Below are positions 25,403 to 36,690 of a stretch of DNA of 48,535 nt, piece by piece. Under the pieces are notes generated by a model. That model did not search any database. It worked only from the letters and a program-made list of their open reading frames with translations, and was not told the DNA's origin. A program made the position numbers and the translations under genes. This DNA is from Ruminococcus sp. AF41-9. Lineage in GTDB: Bacteria > Bacillota > Clostridia > Lachnospirales > Lachnospiraceae. Where the stretch lies: positions 1 through 48,535 of the forward strand of contig NZ_QUDO01000029.1 of the NCBI RefSeq assembly GCF_003477525.1, given 5' to 3'. Position 1 is the stretch's first letter. Every line of letters starts with the position of its first letter.

Positions 25403-27763
25403 TTACAGTACAACTTCCATTTTGCATCCGGCAGGTGCAAGAACGATTCCTGCATCTGTATCTTCCACTACAGTTCCTCCTGTGACGCCGGATACTGCAT
25501 GGATATTTCTCAGAAGGTAAGTCATGCCTTTATTCTCTTCTGAAGTTTCGAAGATTACATTGTTTCCGTCTCTTCCGGCTTTTACAACCATTGCTGTCTC
25601 ACCTGTTCTGGTTACAACTTCGCAGGTTGCTGCTGCCTTTTCTCCCAGTTCATAAACCTGAATCTGAACATCTTTTTCCAGATCATAGTCAACGGTTGTA
25701 TCGACTGCGCCGATCGGGAGCAGAGTATTTTCTCTTACAAATACAGGCAGTGAGAAGAAATCATAATCTTCTGCATACCATCTGCCGCCTTCTTTGACCT
25801 CACCGCTTAACAGATGAGTCCATTTTCCATTCGGCAGATAATATTCTACGTGGCCTTCTTTATTGAAGATCGGTGCAACCAGAATGCTGTCACCTAACAT
25901 ATACTGCATATCCAGATATTTTACAGCCGGATCATCATTGAATTCCATGATCATTGCACGCATGGACGGAATACCTGTCTTATGTGATTTCACAGCCATG
26001 GAGTACAGATATGGCAATAATCTTAATTTCAGTTTTGTAAACTTACGGCAAACGTCTACAGCTTCCTCATCGAACAACCACGGTACACGATAGCTCTTGG
26101 AACCGTGCAGACGGCTGTGTGTGGAAAGAAGGCCAAACTGTAACCAGCGTTTGTATACATCCGGTGCTGCTGTCAGTTCAAATCCACCCATATCATGGCT
26201 CCAGAAGGAGAATCCTGATAATGTGAAGGACAGACCGCCTCTTAAGCTCTCAGCCATAGAAGCATAAGTTGCAGAGCAGTCACCACCCCAGTGAACCGGG
26301 AACTGCTGTCCGCCTGCTGTCGCACTTCTTGCGAAAAGAATTGCTTCTCCTTCGCCTTTTACTTCTTTCAGCAGGTTAAATACTGCCTGATTGTAAAGGA
26401 AGGTATAGTAGTTGTGCATGGAAACAGGGTCAGAACCGTCGTGATATTTTACATCGATCGGGATTCTTTCACCGAAGTCTGTCTTAAAGCAGTCAACGCC
26501 CATATCAAGCAGAGTTTTCAGCTTATTCTGATACCATTTCACTGCATCCGGATTTGTAAAGTCAACCAGACCCATTCCAGGCTGCCAGTTATCGATCTGT
26601 TTTACGCCCCTTCCATCTGCGCGCTGTACCAGATATCCATTCTCCATACCTTCTTTGAAGAAGCCTGTTCCCTGTGCGATATAAGGATTGATCCATACGC
26701 AGATTTTCAGTCCTTTTTCTTTATAACGTTTCAGCATTCCAGGTACATCCGGGAAAATTCTGGAATCCCATTCAAAATCACACCAGTGAAATTCTTTCAT
26801 CCAGAAACAGTCAAAGTGGAATACACTTAACGGAATGTCCCTGTCTGCCATTCCCTGGATAAAGGAGTTGGTTGTTTCCTCATCATAGTTGGTTGTGAAA
26901 GATGTGGAAAGCCATAATCCAAAGGACCATGCCGGAGGCAGTGCCGGTTTTCCTGTAAGGTCTGTGTAATTCTCGATCACACCTTTGATATCATCGCCAT
27001 AAATGATGTGATATCTGATCTCTTCGCCTTTTACGGAAAATCCTACATTCTCAACTTTCTCACTGGCAACTTCGAATGAAACATGATCGCTGTGGTCTAC
27101 GAATACACCGTAATGTTTGCTTGTTACATAGAATGGAATATTTTTGTAGGAAATCTGGGAAGCGGTACCGCCGTCTTCATTCCAGATATCTACAACCTGT
27201 CCGTTTTTCACAAATGCGCTGAATCTCTCACCAAGACCATAGACGCATTCACCCGGTGCAAGAGAAAGCTCAGTTACCATATATGGCTGATACTGTGCTG
27301 CCATATAGTTTGGTTCCGGGAATTTGGTCAGGGTTGCTCTGTCATACTGCATGTATCCAAGGTTGCGGAATCCGATGTTTGTCAGAACTTTTCCATCTAC
27401 TTCATAAGTAATCTGGAATTCTTTTAAGTTGACCCTTACGGTCATTCTTCCGGCTTTCATCACTGCCTCTGTGTCAGTGATCTCTACTTCTGTTTCCTGC
27501 GGGTCTTCGTTCAGGTCATATCTTGGCTCGCCTTTGACATATCCTTCGTAATGATAGCTTCTGACACTGATGATATCTTTGCGTACAGAAGTAAATTCTG
27601 TAGTGATGGTTCCTACATCCAGAGCACCGCCTCTGTCATTAATCTCGCGGAACGGAGAAACAATTCTCATTCCTCCTGGAATTGCTTCTGCTGTGAAAGC
27701 CTGTGATGCATAAGATGCATTGGCACGTTCATTCTTCTCCCAGTAACCTTCTGTGAACTTCAT
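25403..27763 (-). CDS. yicI: GH31 alpha-xylosidase, YicI-type
   Basis: 786 residues, cytoplasmic (no signal peptide). Removes alpha-xylose from isoprimeverose-type oligosaccharides of xyloglucan; a role on other alpha-glycosides cannot be excluded. The nucleophile motif is CFKTDFGERIPIDV (Asp near residue 428) and the acid/base motif is HWGGDCSATYASMAESLRGGLSF (near 493), both reading as in E. coli YicI. Further matches are FHFDCFWMKEFHWCDFEWD and LLSTHSRLHGSKSYRVPW. AGGAGG lies eight bases before the ATG. It has its own promoter and is separated from the GH36 gene by a terminator. Confidence 0.9.
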   Translation of the reverse strand: MKFTEGYWEKNERANASYASQAFTAEAIPGGMRIVSPFREINDRGGALDVGTITTEFTSVRKDIISVRSYHYEGYVKGEPRYDLNEDPQETEVEITDTEAVMKAGRMTVRVNLKEFQITYEVDGKVLTNIGFRNLGYMQYDRATLTKFPEPNYMAAQYQPYMVTELSLAPGECVYGLGERFSAFVKNGQVVDIWNEDGGTASQISYKNIPFYVTSKHYGVFVDHSDHVSFEVASEKVENVGFSVKGEEIRYHIIYGDDIKGVIENYTDLTGKPALPPAWSFGLWLSTSFTTNYDEETTNSFIQGMADRDIPLSVFHFDCFWMKEFHWCDFEWDSRIFPDVPGMLKRYKEKGLKICVWINPYIAQGTGFFKEGMENGYLVQRADGRGVKQIDNWQPGMGLVDFTNPDAVKWYQNKLKTLLDMGVDCFKTDFGERIPIDVKYHDGSDPVSMHNYYTFLYNQAVFNLLKEVKGEGEAILFARSATAGGQQFPVHWGGDCSATYASMAESLRGGLSFTLSGFSFWSHDMGGFELTAAPDVYKRWLQFGLLSTHSRLHGSKSYRVPWLFDEEAVDVCRKFTKLKLRLLPYLYSMAVKSHKTGIPSMRAMIMEFNDDPAVKYLDMQYMLGDSILVAPIFNKEGHVEYYLPNGKWTHLLSGEVKEGGRWYAEDYDFFSLPVFVRENTLLPIGAVDTTVDYDLEKDVQIQVYELGEKAAATCEVVTRTGETAMVVKAGRDGNNVIFETSEENKGMTYLLRNIHAVSGVTGGTVVEDTDAGIVLAPAGCKMEVVL

Positions 27764-27929
27764 TCTTGATCCTCCTGTTTTAATCCTGTAGTAGAAACGG
27801 ATACGATGATCTGTTTCTTTTGCTTCATTGTCCTGCTTTCCTGTTTCATAATGTTGTTCTCATGTGTGTTGGCAGTTACCTGATAAGCTGTCCGTGATCG
27901 AGTAATCAACAGCTCTTTTTGTTATTCTC

Positions 27930-27958
27930 AATATAGCCTGTTTTATGTGCATTGTCAA
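27930..27958 (-). promoter_or_regulatory. Promoter of the GH31 gene
   Basis: Minus strand TTGACA (27958-27953), 17 bases, TATATT (27935-27930). The leader of about 160 bases contains AGCTGT...ACAGCT arms near 27883-27916. Confidence 0.75.
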
Positions 27959-28001
27959 CATTTTATTTGTTATTTTTATTAATTTTATTGTAGGTTTTCT
28001 T

Positions 28002-28031
28002 CATAACCTGTGATAACCTGTCAAAACCTGA
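28002..28031. repeat. Three 10-bp direct repeats upstream of the GH31 promoter
   Basis: TAACCTGTGA, TAACCTGTCA and AAACCTGAAA follow each other directly, about 45-75 bases upstream of the -35 box. An activator site is one reading. Confidence 0.4.
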
Positions 28032-28073
28032 AAAAACCGTCTTTCCATTCGTACCAGAATAATGGAAAGACGG
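28030..28073 (-). terminator. Terminator after the GH36 gene
   Basis: Fifteen-base perfect stem (AACCGTCTTTCCATT / AATGGAAAGACGGTT) followed on the minus strand by TTTTTTCAGG. Confidence 0.85.
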
Positions 28074-28087
28074 TTTCTCCTTATAAT

Positions 28088-28173
28088 TGTTTTATATTTA
28101 TCTTATTGTTTATATCGTATCGTTTATGTCCTGTTTATCTGTTTTTATCTGTTTTTGTCTGTTCTTATCCGTT
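28088..28173. repeat. Degenerate 10-bp tandem repeat
   Basis: Clear units at the right end are GTTTTTATCT, GTTTTTGTCT, GTTCTTATCC and GTTTTATTTC, with looser GTTTATATCG-like units to the left. The array ends at the GH36 stop. Confidence 0.6.
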
Positions 28174-30300
28174 TTATTTCTGTGTATCTTCTACAACTTC
28201 GATTTCAAACAGACGCGCACATATCTCTTCTTCCATTCTCACACTCAGAGAACTTTCAGCCGCATTCCATCCAAATGTAACCGGACGATTCTGCGGATAG
28301 GCACAGCGGACTTTTACTTCTTTTCCTGCAAGTCTCGTCATCGGAAGGGAAATTCTGTCTTTTCCGCCTCTGCGCCATACTGCCACGTAATGTTTCTTTC
28401 CTGCATCCAGAGCAAGGGCAGACCAGTCATCAGAATAACCGGAAGTTCCGATCGGCCAGTATGGATATGCCTGTCTGATATCCCCACGGATGGTTTTGTA
28501 ATAATCCAGGGCTTCTTTTACCAGATCTTTTTGCACATCCGTAATCTCTGCCAGATGTCCGCTCTGATGAATGCGGAGAAGAATGGCATTTACCATATTG
28601 AAAATCGTCTCCTCTTCGCTGGCTCCTGCTTTCGGATAAGACCAGACCGCTGCCTGCTCCATGGCAACAGCCAAAGGTGCATTTGCAGAAATGGTCGCAT
28701 AATAACGGTAATCTTCCTGATCACTGGTGGACTGAATGCTGTATCTTGACAACATTGCATAGTCCATACGAAGCCCGCCACTGGAACAGTTCTCGATAAT
28801 CAGGTCCGGATATCTCCGGAAAACGCTGTCCAGCCATGCCAGATAAGCTCTCTCATGTCCAAGCAGTCCTTCACCCGGGCAGGATGCATCTACTTCTGTG
28901 CCGATTCCCGGTTCGATATTGTAATCCATCTTGATATAACCGATGCCATATTCCCGCACCAGACGGTCAATGACTTCATTTGCATGTGCAATGACTTCCG
29001 GCTGACGGAAATCAAGCTGGTATCTGCTTCTGTCATAGATTCTCTTTCCATGTCTCTGGAAAAATGCTTTTTCCGGCATTTTCTCAACCATCGGACTCTT
29101 GATTCCCATAACTTCCAGCTCCAGCCAGAGTCCCGGGATCATTCCTTTGGAACGGATATAGTCGATCACTTCTTTGATTCCATTTGGAAAACGTTTCTGA
29201 GAAGGTTTCCATTCCCCTACCGCATCCCACCAGAATCCGTCTGCATACCAGCCTGCATCAATGCAGAAATATTCACAGCCTGCTTTTGCCGCAGCATCGA
29301 TGAGTGGGATTTCTTTCTCTGTGGTCGGATCCGCCCAGAGGCAGTTCATGTAATCATTGAAAATGACGCCCAGTTTTTCATTATCCTGATTCTTTCTGCG
29401 AATCGCTCTTCTGTATTTCGTCAGTTCCTTCGCCATCTCTCCCAGTTCTCCGGTAACTGCTCCCACGCCTGCCGGAACTGTGGTAAAAGTATCTCCTGGT
29501 TTCAGGTCTTTGAACCAGTGAGACTGCTGTTCTGTCGGTCCGCTGAGCTGCACATACAGATGATTGGTAAAATCGCTGACTTCCCAGTGCCAGGAACCAT
29601 TATGCTCGATCTGCCAGAACAGTCTGCTTCCTGTTTCTGTGTTTGCCACATATCCCATCGGAATATAACTCTTTGCAGACCAGTTTCCGGTGTTGGTGAT
29701 CTCAAAAGCTTTGGAAGAACGGACAGGAGCCTTAAACTGGGCAAATTCCATTCCTGCGTCCGGAAGAGAATATTCTTTTACCTGAAGCTCTTTCTGCCAT
29801 GCATTATGTACCACTCCGATCCGGATTTTTTCGTCCGGTGTCAAAACACCTTCTTTTTCCACGCCGTTCAGATTGAAGGTAGAAACATATTCCAGAGTCT
29901 GTGTTTCTGTTCCTGTATTCTTTACTTCGCACCAGCATCTTACCATGGCAATTCCGTCAAAAAACTGAAAGTGATTTATCGCCTGTAATCCGGATTCTTC
30001 ATCGCCTGTACAGATTTCCAGTTTTCTTCCGGTTTCATTTCTTTCATCTTTATGGCTCAGATATTTCATGCGGTATCCCGGCGCAGTTACAATATATTTG
30101 GTTCCGTGACGTTCTTCTGGTCTGTCATAGCCTGCTGCCTCCAGTTCCACCAGTCTGCATCCGTTTTCTTCGTAATCATTTTTTATCGTCTTTTCATCAA
30201 ACGGCAGTGCAGAAAAATGAAGCAGTCGGACGCCTCCGTCCTCTCTGATCTTCCATACCATGTGGATGCCGTTTTCATGAATCTTAAATACTTTCTCCAT
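28174..30300 (-). CDS. GH36 alpha-galactosidase
   Basis: 708 residues, cytoplasmic, releases galactose from raffinose-type or galactomannan oligosaccharides. The N-terminal beta-sandwich is followed by the TIM barrel. DAGWYADGFWWDAVGEWKP, GYIKMDYNIEPG (nucleophile Asp near 457) and ENCSSGGLRMDYAMLSRYSIQSTSDQED (acid/base Asp near 526) are the family signatures. KMDYN replaces the KWDMN of the best-known members, so the exact substrate is open. I use the ATG at 30300, with AAGGGG seven bases before, not the in-frame one at 30318 that precedes that site. It lies 140 bases after lacI on the same strand, so the regulator is probably its controller. Confidence 0.88.
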   Translation of the reverse strand: MEKVFKIHENGIHMVWKIREDGGVRLLHFSALPFDEKTIKNDYEENGCRLVELEAAGYDRPEERHGTKYIVTAPGYRMKYLSHKDERNETGRKLEICTGDEESGLQAINHFQFFDGIAMVRCWCEVKNTGTETQTLEYVSTFNLNGVEKEGVLTPDEKIRIGVVHNAWQKELQVKEYSLPDAGMEFAQFKAPVRSSKAFEITNTGNWSAKSYIPMGYVANTETGSRLFWQIEHNGSWHWEVSDFTNHLYVQLSGPTEQQSHWFKDLKPGDTFTTVPAGVGAVTGELGEMAKELTKYRRAIRRKNQDNEKLGVIFNDYMNCLWADPTTEKEIPLIDAAAKAGCEYFCIDAGWYADGFWWDAVGEWKPSQKRFPNGIKEVIDYIRSKGMIPGLWLELEVMGIKSPMVEKMPEKAFFQRHGKRIYDRSRYQLDFRQPEVIAHANEVIDRLVREYGIGYIKMDYNIEPGIGTEVDASCPGEGLLGHERAYLAWLDSVFRRYPDLIIENCSSGGLRMDYAMLSRYSIQSTSDQEDYRYYATISANAPLAVAMEQAAVWSYPKAGASEEETIFNMVNAILLRIHQSGHLAEITDVQKDLVKEALDYYKTIRGDIRQAYPYWPIGTSGYSDDWSALALDAGKKHYVAVWRRGGKDRISLPMTRLAGKEVKVRCAYPQNRPVTFGWNAAESSLSVRMEEEICARLFEIEVVEDTQK

Positions 30301-30441
30301 TGCACTTCCCCTTTTCACGTTTATCCTGTATTTTCAGTCTCTTATCCTTTCATGTATGATATTTTTATATCCTGCTGTATCTGATATATACCTGATATCA
30401 TTCACTGTAAAACCAACTTTTTCTGCTGTTTTTTACCCGTG

Positions 30442-31455
30442 TTATTTCTGTAACTTCTTTACACTTTCACGTTCTATGAGCTGCACTTTTGTCTTGTGAA
30501 TATACGGCGTACACGTTTCTCCCTGAATCAGTTTCATCAGGATATCTACCGCCACAGTTGCTTTCTCTTCCACATCAATCTTCATAGTGGTAAGCGTCGG
30601 ATATACGATGGTGGCAAATACGTCATCATCAATTCCTGCCACTGAAATATCTTCCGGCACCTCTACCTTGTTTCTGTGAAGAAAAGAAATCATCTCCGCC
30701 GCATTTCTGTCAGTGGAAAAAAACAGTGCCGTGTCTGTTCCCGTATATTTCAGCAACCCTTCGTACACTTCCTGCCTGCCGTCTGCTTCCACAGGCAGCC
30801 ACCTCGTCTCCAGCTCACAGCCGGATTTTTCTGCCGTCTCTCTGGCTCCCAGATATCTCCGGTAGTCTGCACCATGATCATCATTTGCCAGATACACGAT
30901 CCGTTTCACTCCCTGAGAGATCAAATATGCACTCATCTCAGCTCCTGCCTTTTCATCTTCTGACGTTACGAAATAGAACTTATCATCCTCTTCCGGAAGC
31001 TGTCCCATATCTATGGCAACCATCGGTTTGTCAGAAAGTGCGGAAATCTTTTTGCAGTATACAAGAGGCATGGAAATGGAAATAATCCCGTCTACGTTCC
31101 ATCCAAGTGTCATCTTCTCAATTTCTTCCACGTTCTTGTCCGAAAAAATCATGATATAATATCCTTTTTTCCGCAGAAGTTCCTCAAGCTTACCGATGAT
31201 TCTTCCGTAAAAAGGACTTTCATATGCAGACCCTCTGGCAAACGCAGGCGTGTTGATCAGGATGCTGATAATCTTTGAACTCTTATTCGTTAATGCATTC
31301 AGCCCCAGCCTTGGAATATAATTGTTTTCTGCAAGCAGTTTCTCTACTTTCTCTATTGTTTCTGCGGAAACCCGGGCTGTTTTTTTGTGCAGCACATTGG
31401 ACACTGTCGTTGTACTCACTCCCGCCATTTCTGCTATTTCTTTAATTGTGACCAT
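30442..31455 (-). CDS. LacI-family transcriptional regulator
   Basis: 337 residues. The N-terminal helix-turn-helix reads TIKEIAEMAGVSTTTVSNVLHKK with hinge IPRLGLNAL, and a periplasmic-binding-like effector domain follows (SILINTP, GIISISMP, VAGIDDDVFATIVYPTLTTMKID). The sugar it senses is unknown; position next to GH36 and GH31 genes points to an alpha-galactoside or xyloside. GGAAAC lies 11-13 bases before the start. Its own leader carries a near-palindrome (31477-31501). Confidence 0.92.
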   Translation of the reverse strand: MVTIKEIAEMAGVSTTTVSNVLHKKTARVSAETIEKVEKLLAENNYIPRLGLNALTNKSSKIISILINTPAFARGSAYESPFYGRIIGKLEELLRKKGYYIMIFSDKNVEEIEKMTLGWNVDGIISISMPLVYCKKISALSDKPMVAIDMGQLPEEDDKFYFVTSEDEKAGAEMSAYLISQGVKRIVYLANDDHGADYRRYLGARETAEKSGCELETRWLPVEADGRQEVYEGLLKYTGTDTALFFSTDRNAAEMISFLHRNKVEVPEDISVAGIDDDVFATIVYPTLTTMKIDVEEKATVAVDILMKLIQGETCTPYIHKTKVQLIERESVKKLQK

Positions 31456-31476
31456 TCTTATCTGTTTCCTTTCTGG

Positions 31477-31501
31477 TAACTGTTCAGTACCTTCACAGTT
31501 A
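31477..31501. repeat. Repeat family C copy 2, in the lacI leader
   Basis: Arms TAACTGT and ACAGTTA of a 25-base near-palindrome. It is almost the same as 6153-6177, which argues for a dispersed repeat rather than a dedicated operator. Confidence 0.5.
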
Positions 31502-31524
31502 TCCTTTCTGTTTTATGAGCAGAC

Positions 31525-31553
31525 ATTATATTACTACTGCTTTTTCCTGTTCA
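31525..31553 (-). promoter_or_regulatory. lacI promoter
   Basis: Minus strand TGAACA (31553-31548), 17 bases, TATAAT (31530-31525). Confidence 0.5.
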
Positions 31554-31653
31554 CAGTTCATCACTGCCCATAAAAATATCTCTGGAAACACGCTGTATGA
31601 ACAGTAAGTAATAACAGTATACTACATGTATACAGAAAATAGCCACATGTATC

Positions 31654-31683
31654 TTGCATAAACAGGAAAGTTTGTGGTAATAT
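31654..31683 (+). promoter_or_regulatory. Possible bile salt hydrolase promoter
   Basis: TTGCAT, 18 bases, TAATAT. Two GTATAC palindromes separated by five bases lie just upstream (about 31616-31632). Confidence 0.4.
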
Positions 31684-31730
31684 TCTCCAAAAACAAAAAT
31701 AATACCTTTTTTATTACTATGATATGAACA

Positions 31731-31783
31731 GTCAGGCGGATAAATCATCCACCACACCATTTGCTCATAATTCAGACAGGAGG
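31731..31783 (+). repeat. Repeat family B, copy B2
   Basis: GTCAGGCGGATAAATCATCC to GCTCATAATTCAGACAGG, matching copy B3. It ends at the ribosome binding site of the bile salt hydrolase gene. Confidence 0.55.
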
Positions 31784-31790
31784 AATCATT

Positions 31791-32768
31791 ATGTGTACAG
31801 CAGCAACTTATAAGACAAAAGATTTCTATTTTGGCAGAACCCTTGACTATGAATTTTCCTACGGGGATGAAATCACCATCACTCCGAGAAACTATTCATT
31901 CCACTTCCGTCATTCAGATAAAGTTCTGAACAGTCACTATGCAATCATTGGCATGGCTCATGTTGCCGGTGACTATCCGCTTTATTATGATGCCATCAAT
32001 GAAAAAGGGCTTGGAATGGCAGGTCTGAATTTTGTGGGAAATGCAGTCTATGCAGAACCGGTATCAGAGAAAGAAAACGTAGCCCAGTTTGAATTTATTC
32101 CGTGGATTCTCAGCCAGTGTGCCACTCTGGAAGAAGCCCGTCAGAAACTTTCCGTTATGAATCTGACCAACACACAGTTCAGTGAAATGTTTCCCTGCGC
32201 ACAGCTTCACTGGATTCTGGCAGATGCTTCCGGGTGTATTGTAATCGAGTCCATGAAAGACGGACTTCATATTTACGATAACCCGGTCGGAGTTCTGACC
32301 AACAACCCACCATTTCCACAGCAGATGTTTCAGTTGAATAATTATCAGGGCTTATCTCCTAAACAACCGAAAAATACCTTTGCCCCGGGCTTGAAGCTTC
32401 AGTCTTACAGCCGCGGCATGGGTGCCCTGGGACTTCCGGGAGATCTTTCTTCTGCTTCCCGCTTCGCAAAAGTCGCATTTACCAGAATGAACTCCACCTC
32501 CGGAGAATCCGAAGCCGAAAGCGTCAGCCAGTTCTTCCATATCCTCGGCTCTGTAGACCAGCAGAGAGGATGCTGCGAAGTGGCAGATGGAAAATATGAA
32601 ATCACCATCTACACTTCCTGCTGCAACGCGACAAAAGGAATTTATTACTACACAACCTACGAAAATCATCAGATTTGTGCTGTAAACATGAACCATGAAA
32701 ACCTGGACACAGACTCTCTGATCCGCTATCCGGTTCTCGCAGAACAGCAGATTCATTTTCAGAACTGA
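31791..32768 (+). CDS. bsh: Bile salt hydrolase (choloylglycine hydrolase)
   Basis: 325 residues, N-terminal-nucleophile hydrolase that splits glycine or taurine from conjugated bile acids. Met-Cys start gives the catalytic Cys2 after Met removal. R16 and D19 (FGRTLDY), N80 (GLGMAGLNF), N171 (GVLTNNPPF) and R223 (SASRFAKVAFTR) match the active-site set of the family, and SVDQQRGCCEV and YTSCCNATKGIYYYTTYENHQI match known members. Cytoplasmic, no signal peptide. The ATG at 31791 follows AGGAGG and gives the required MC start; the longer frame from 31761 cannot be right. Strong hint of a gut habitat. Penicillin V acylase activity cannot be excluded by eye. Confidence 0.92.
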   Translation: MCTAATYKTKDFYFGRTLDYEFSYGDEITITPRNYSFHFRHSDKVLNSHYAIIGMAHVAGDYPLYYDAINEKGLGMAGLNFVGNAVYAEPVSEKENVAQFEFIPWILSQCATLEEARQKLSVMNLTNTQFSEMFPCAQLHWILADASGCIVIESMKDGLHIYDNPVGVLTNNPPFPQQMFQLNNYQGLSPKQPKNTFAPGLKLQSYSRGMGALGLPGDLSSASRFAKVAFTRMNSTSGESEAESVSQFFHILGSVDQQRGCCEVADGKYEITIYTSCCNATKGIYYYTTYENHQICAVNMNHENLDTDSLIRYPVLAEQQIHFQN

Positions 32769-32827
32769 TATGCCGTTGCCCAAACAGCGATGTAACAGTT
32801 TCGACAAATAATCCTCAATTATAACCA

Positions 32828-32857
32828 TTGCCACTTTTCGGTTCTGTACGGTATAAT
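32828..32857 (+). promoter_or_regulatory. GT2 gene promoter
   Basis: TTGCCA, 18 bases, TATAAT, about 60 bases before the start. Confidence 0.6.
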
Positions 32858-32914
32858 GAAAATAATTTATTGTTTCAAAAACAGGTAATAACAATAACAA
32901 AAGGAGCGTAATTT

Positions 32915-33625
32915 ATGTCTTCATTATTTATCGTAATTCCGGCATACAATGAGTCGGAAAATATAGAACAGACCATCAGGGACTGGTACCCGATTGTAGA
33001 AAATCACAACGAAGAAGGGAAGTCCCGTCTGGTGATCATTAATGATGGAAGTAAGGATAATACTCTGCAGCTCGTCAAAGCCCAGATGAAAACTCATCCA
33101 CTACTCATCGCCCTGGACAAGCCTAACGGAGGTCACGGTTCCACCGTTCTCTACGGTTACCGCTATGCCATTAAAAACCATGCCGATTACATCTTCCAGA
33201 CAGACTCCGACGGGCAGACCAATCCTGACGAATTTGAACAGTTCTGGCAAAAAAGGAACCATTTCGATGCCATCATCGGAAACCGTGAAGTCCGTGGTGA
33301 CGGAAAATCCAGAAAGTTTGTAGAAAATACCGTATGCTTCCTGCTTCGCATGATCTTCCATGTAAAAGTTCCGGATGCCAACGCCCCATTCCGCCTGATG
33401 CGCACCGACCTTGTAAACAAATATATCCGGCGGCTTCCGAAAAACTACAACCTTCCTAACATCATGCTTACCACTTACTTCGTATACTATAAAGAAAAAG
33501 TAACTTTCATCCCCATCACTTTCAAACCAAGACAGGCCGGAACCAATTCCATCAACCTGAAAAAAATCACAAAGATCGGATGGCAGGCAATGAAAGACTT
33601 CCGTACCCTGAAAAAATCCATGTGA
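32915..33625 (+). CDS. Glycosyltransferase family 2, DPM1-like
   Basis: 236 residues. FIVIPAYNESENIEQTI at the N-terminus, NDGSKDNT, KPNGGHGSTVLYGYRYA, the DxD-like QTDSDGQTNP (about residues 94-103) and RPRQAG-like KPRQAGTNSINL fit GT2 enzymes of the dolichol/polyprenyl-phosphate mannosyltransferase type. No membrane helix, so it is likely peripheral. The acceptor is unknown. AAGGAG precedes the start by nine bases. Single gene with its own promoter and terminator. Confidence 0.88.
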   Translation: MSSLFIVIPAYNESENIEQTIRDWYPIVENHNEEGKSRLVIINDGSKDNTLQLVKAQMKTHPLLIALDKPNGGHGSTVLYGYRYAIKNHADYIFQTDSDGQTNPDEFEQFWQKRNHFDAIIGNREVRGDGKSRKFVENTVCFLLRMIFHVKVPDANAPFRLMRTDLVNKYIRRLPKNYNLPNIMLTTYFVYYKEKVTFIPITFKPRQAGTNSINLKKITKIGWQAMKDFRTLKKSM

Positions 33626-33650
33626 CCCGTTTTAGCAGAATTTCACGCAA

Positions 33651-33702
33651 AAAAGGCATCCGCCCGGACGACCAGCAAGTTGTCCGGCGGATGCCTCTTT
33701 TT
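33651..33702 (+). terminator. Terminator after the GT2 gene
   Basis: Long stem AGGCATCCGCC / GGCGGATGCCT with inner GGAC/GTCC pairing, then CTTTTTAT. Confidence 0.9.
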
Positions 33703-33708
33703 ATGAAC

Positions 33709-33868
33709 TATAGCAATCCTCGTAAATAATGCATTTAAGACAGTTCAGCAGAGGGTGAAAGACAAGGAAGATATCTGCAGGCGTGCTGACGCACGGCAAA
33801 GATATCTGACGCAGGACTTCACGCTCTGATGGGCTGGATTGCTTGCATTATTTTCTGGAATTGCTATA
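33709..33868 (+). repeat. Repeat family A, copy A3
   Basis: 160 bases with TATAGCAATCCTCG... and ...CTGGAATTGCTATA ends. The left three quarters is nearly identical to A1. It starts seven bases after the T run of the GT2 terminator. Confidence 0.85.
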
Positions 33869-33889
33869 ATACCCAAAAAAACTTGAGCT

Positions 33890-33931
33890 TTTAAAAAATG
33901 ACCAGAGGGGATGCCTAAACAGCGTCCCCTC
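33890..33931 (-). terminator. Terminator of the ATP synthase operon
   Basis: Minus strand GAGGGGACGC with GCATCCCCTC arms (33922-33931 and 33905-33914), then TGGTCATTTTTT. Confidence 0.8.
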
Positions 33932-33962
33932 CAAAACTTTACTACAATTTATCAAAATATAC

Positions 33963-34376
33963 CTAAATTTCTTTATGACTCGTAACTCTCAGTCGTGCCA
34001 TAGCTCTTGACAGTGCCAGCTGATTCATATGATACTCCTGAATACTCTGCTTCTGTCTTAACTGTTCTTCTGCTCTCTCCCTGGCTTCCTGCGCACGGCG
34101 GATGTCGATCTCCTCCGGGCTTTCTGCGGTCAGGCAGAACAGCTTCACACGGTTATTGATCATCTCCACAAACCCACTGCTCACAGCCAGAACATGCTTT
34201 GTGCCATCTGCTTCCTCGAAACGCATTTCACCAGGAATGATAGCTGCAACAATATTCTCATGCTGTGCCAGAAAAGCCTGCTCACCATCAACAGCCGGAA
34301 TTGTCAGAGTTTTGGCACGTCCTGCAAACGCCAGCTTATTACTGGCATAAATCTCAAGACCAAATGTATCTGCCAT
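33963..34376 (-). CDS. atpC: F1 ATP synthase epsilon subunit
   Basis: 137 residues, last gene of the operon. The N-terminal beta-sandwich (GLEIYASNKLAFAGRAKTLTIPAVDGEQAFLAQHENIVAAI) and the C-terminal two-helix part (DIRRAQEARERAEEQLRQ) are both present. Part of the central stalk, inhibits ATP hydrolysis. Twelve bases after atpD. Confidence 0.93.
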   Translation of the reverse strand: MADTFGLEIYASNKLAFAGRAKTLTIPAVDGEQAFLAQHENIVAAIIPGEMRFEEADGTKHVLAVSSGFVEMINNRVKLFCLTAESPEEIDIRRAQEARERAEEQLRQKQSIQEYHMNQLALSRAMARLRVTSHKEI

Positions 34377-34388
34377 AAAATCCGCTCC

Positions 34389-36682
<2,294 letters not shown>

Positions 36683-36690
36683 ATCAACAC

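Noticed and set aside
28855..29988. Long plus-strand open frame opposite GH36
   Set aside because: Composition is of a shadow frame (many His, Cys, Arg, Ser) and the GH36 signatures are on the minus strand.
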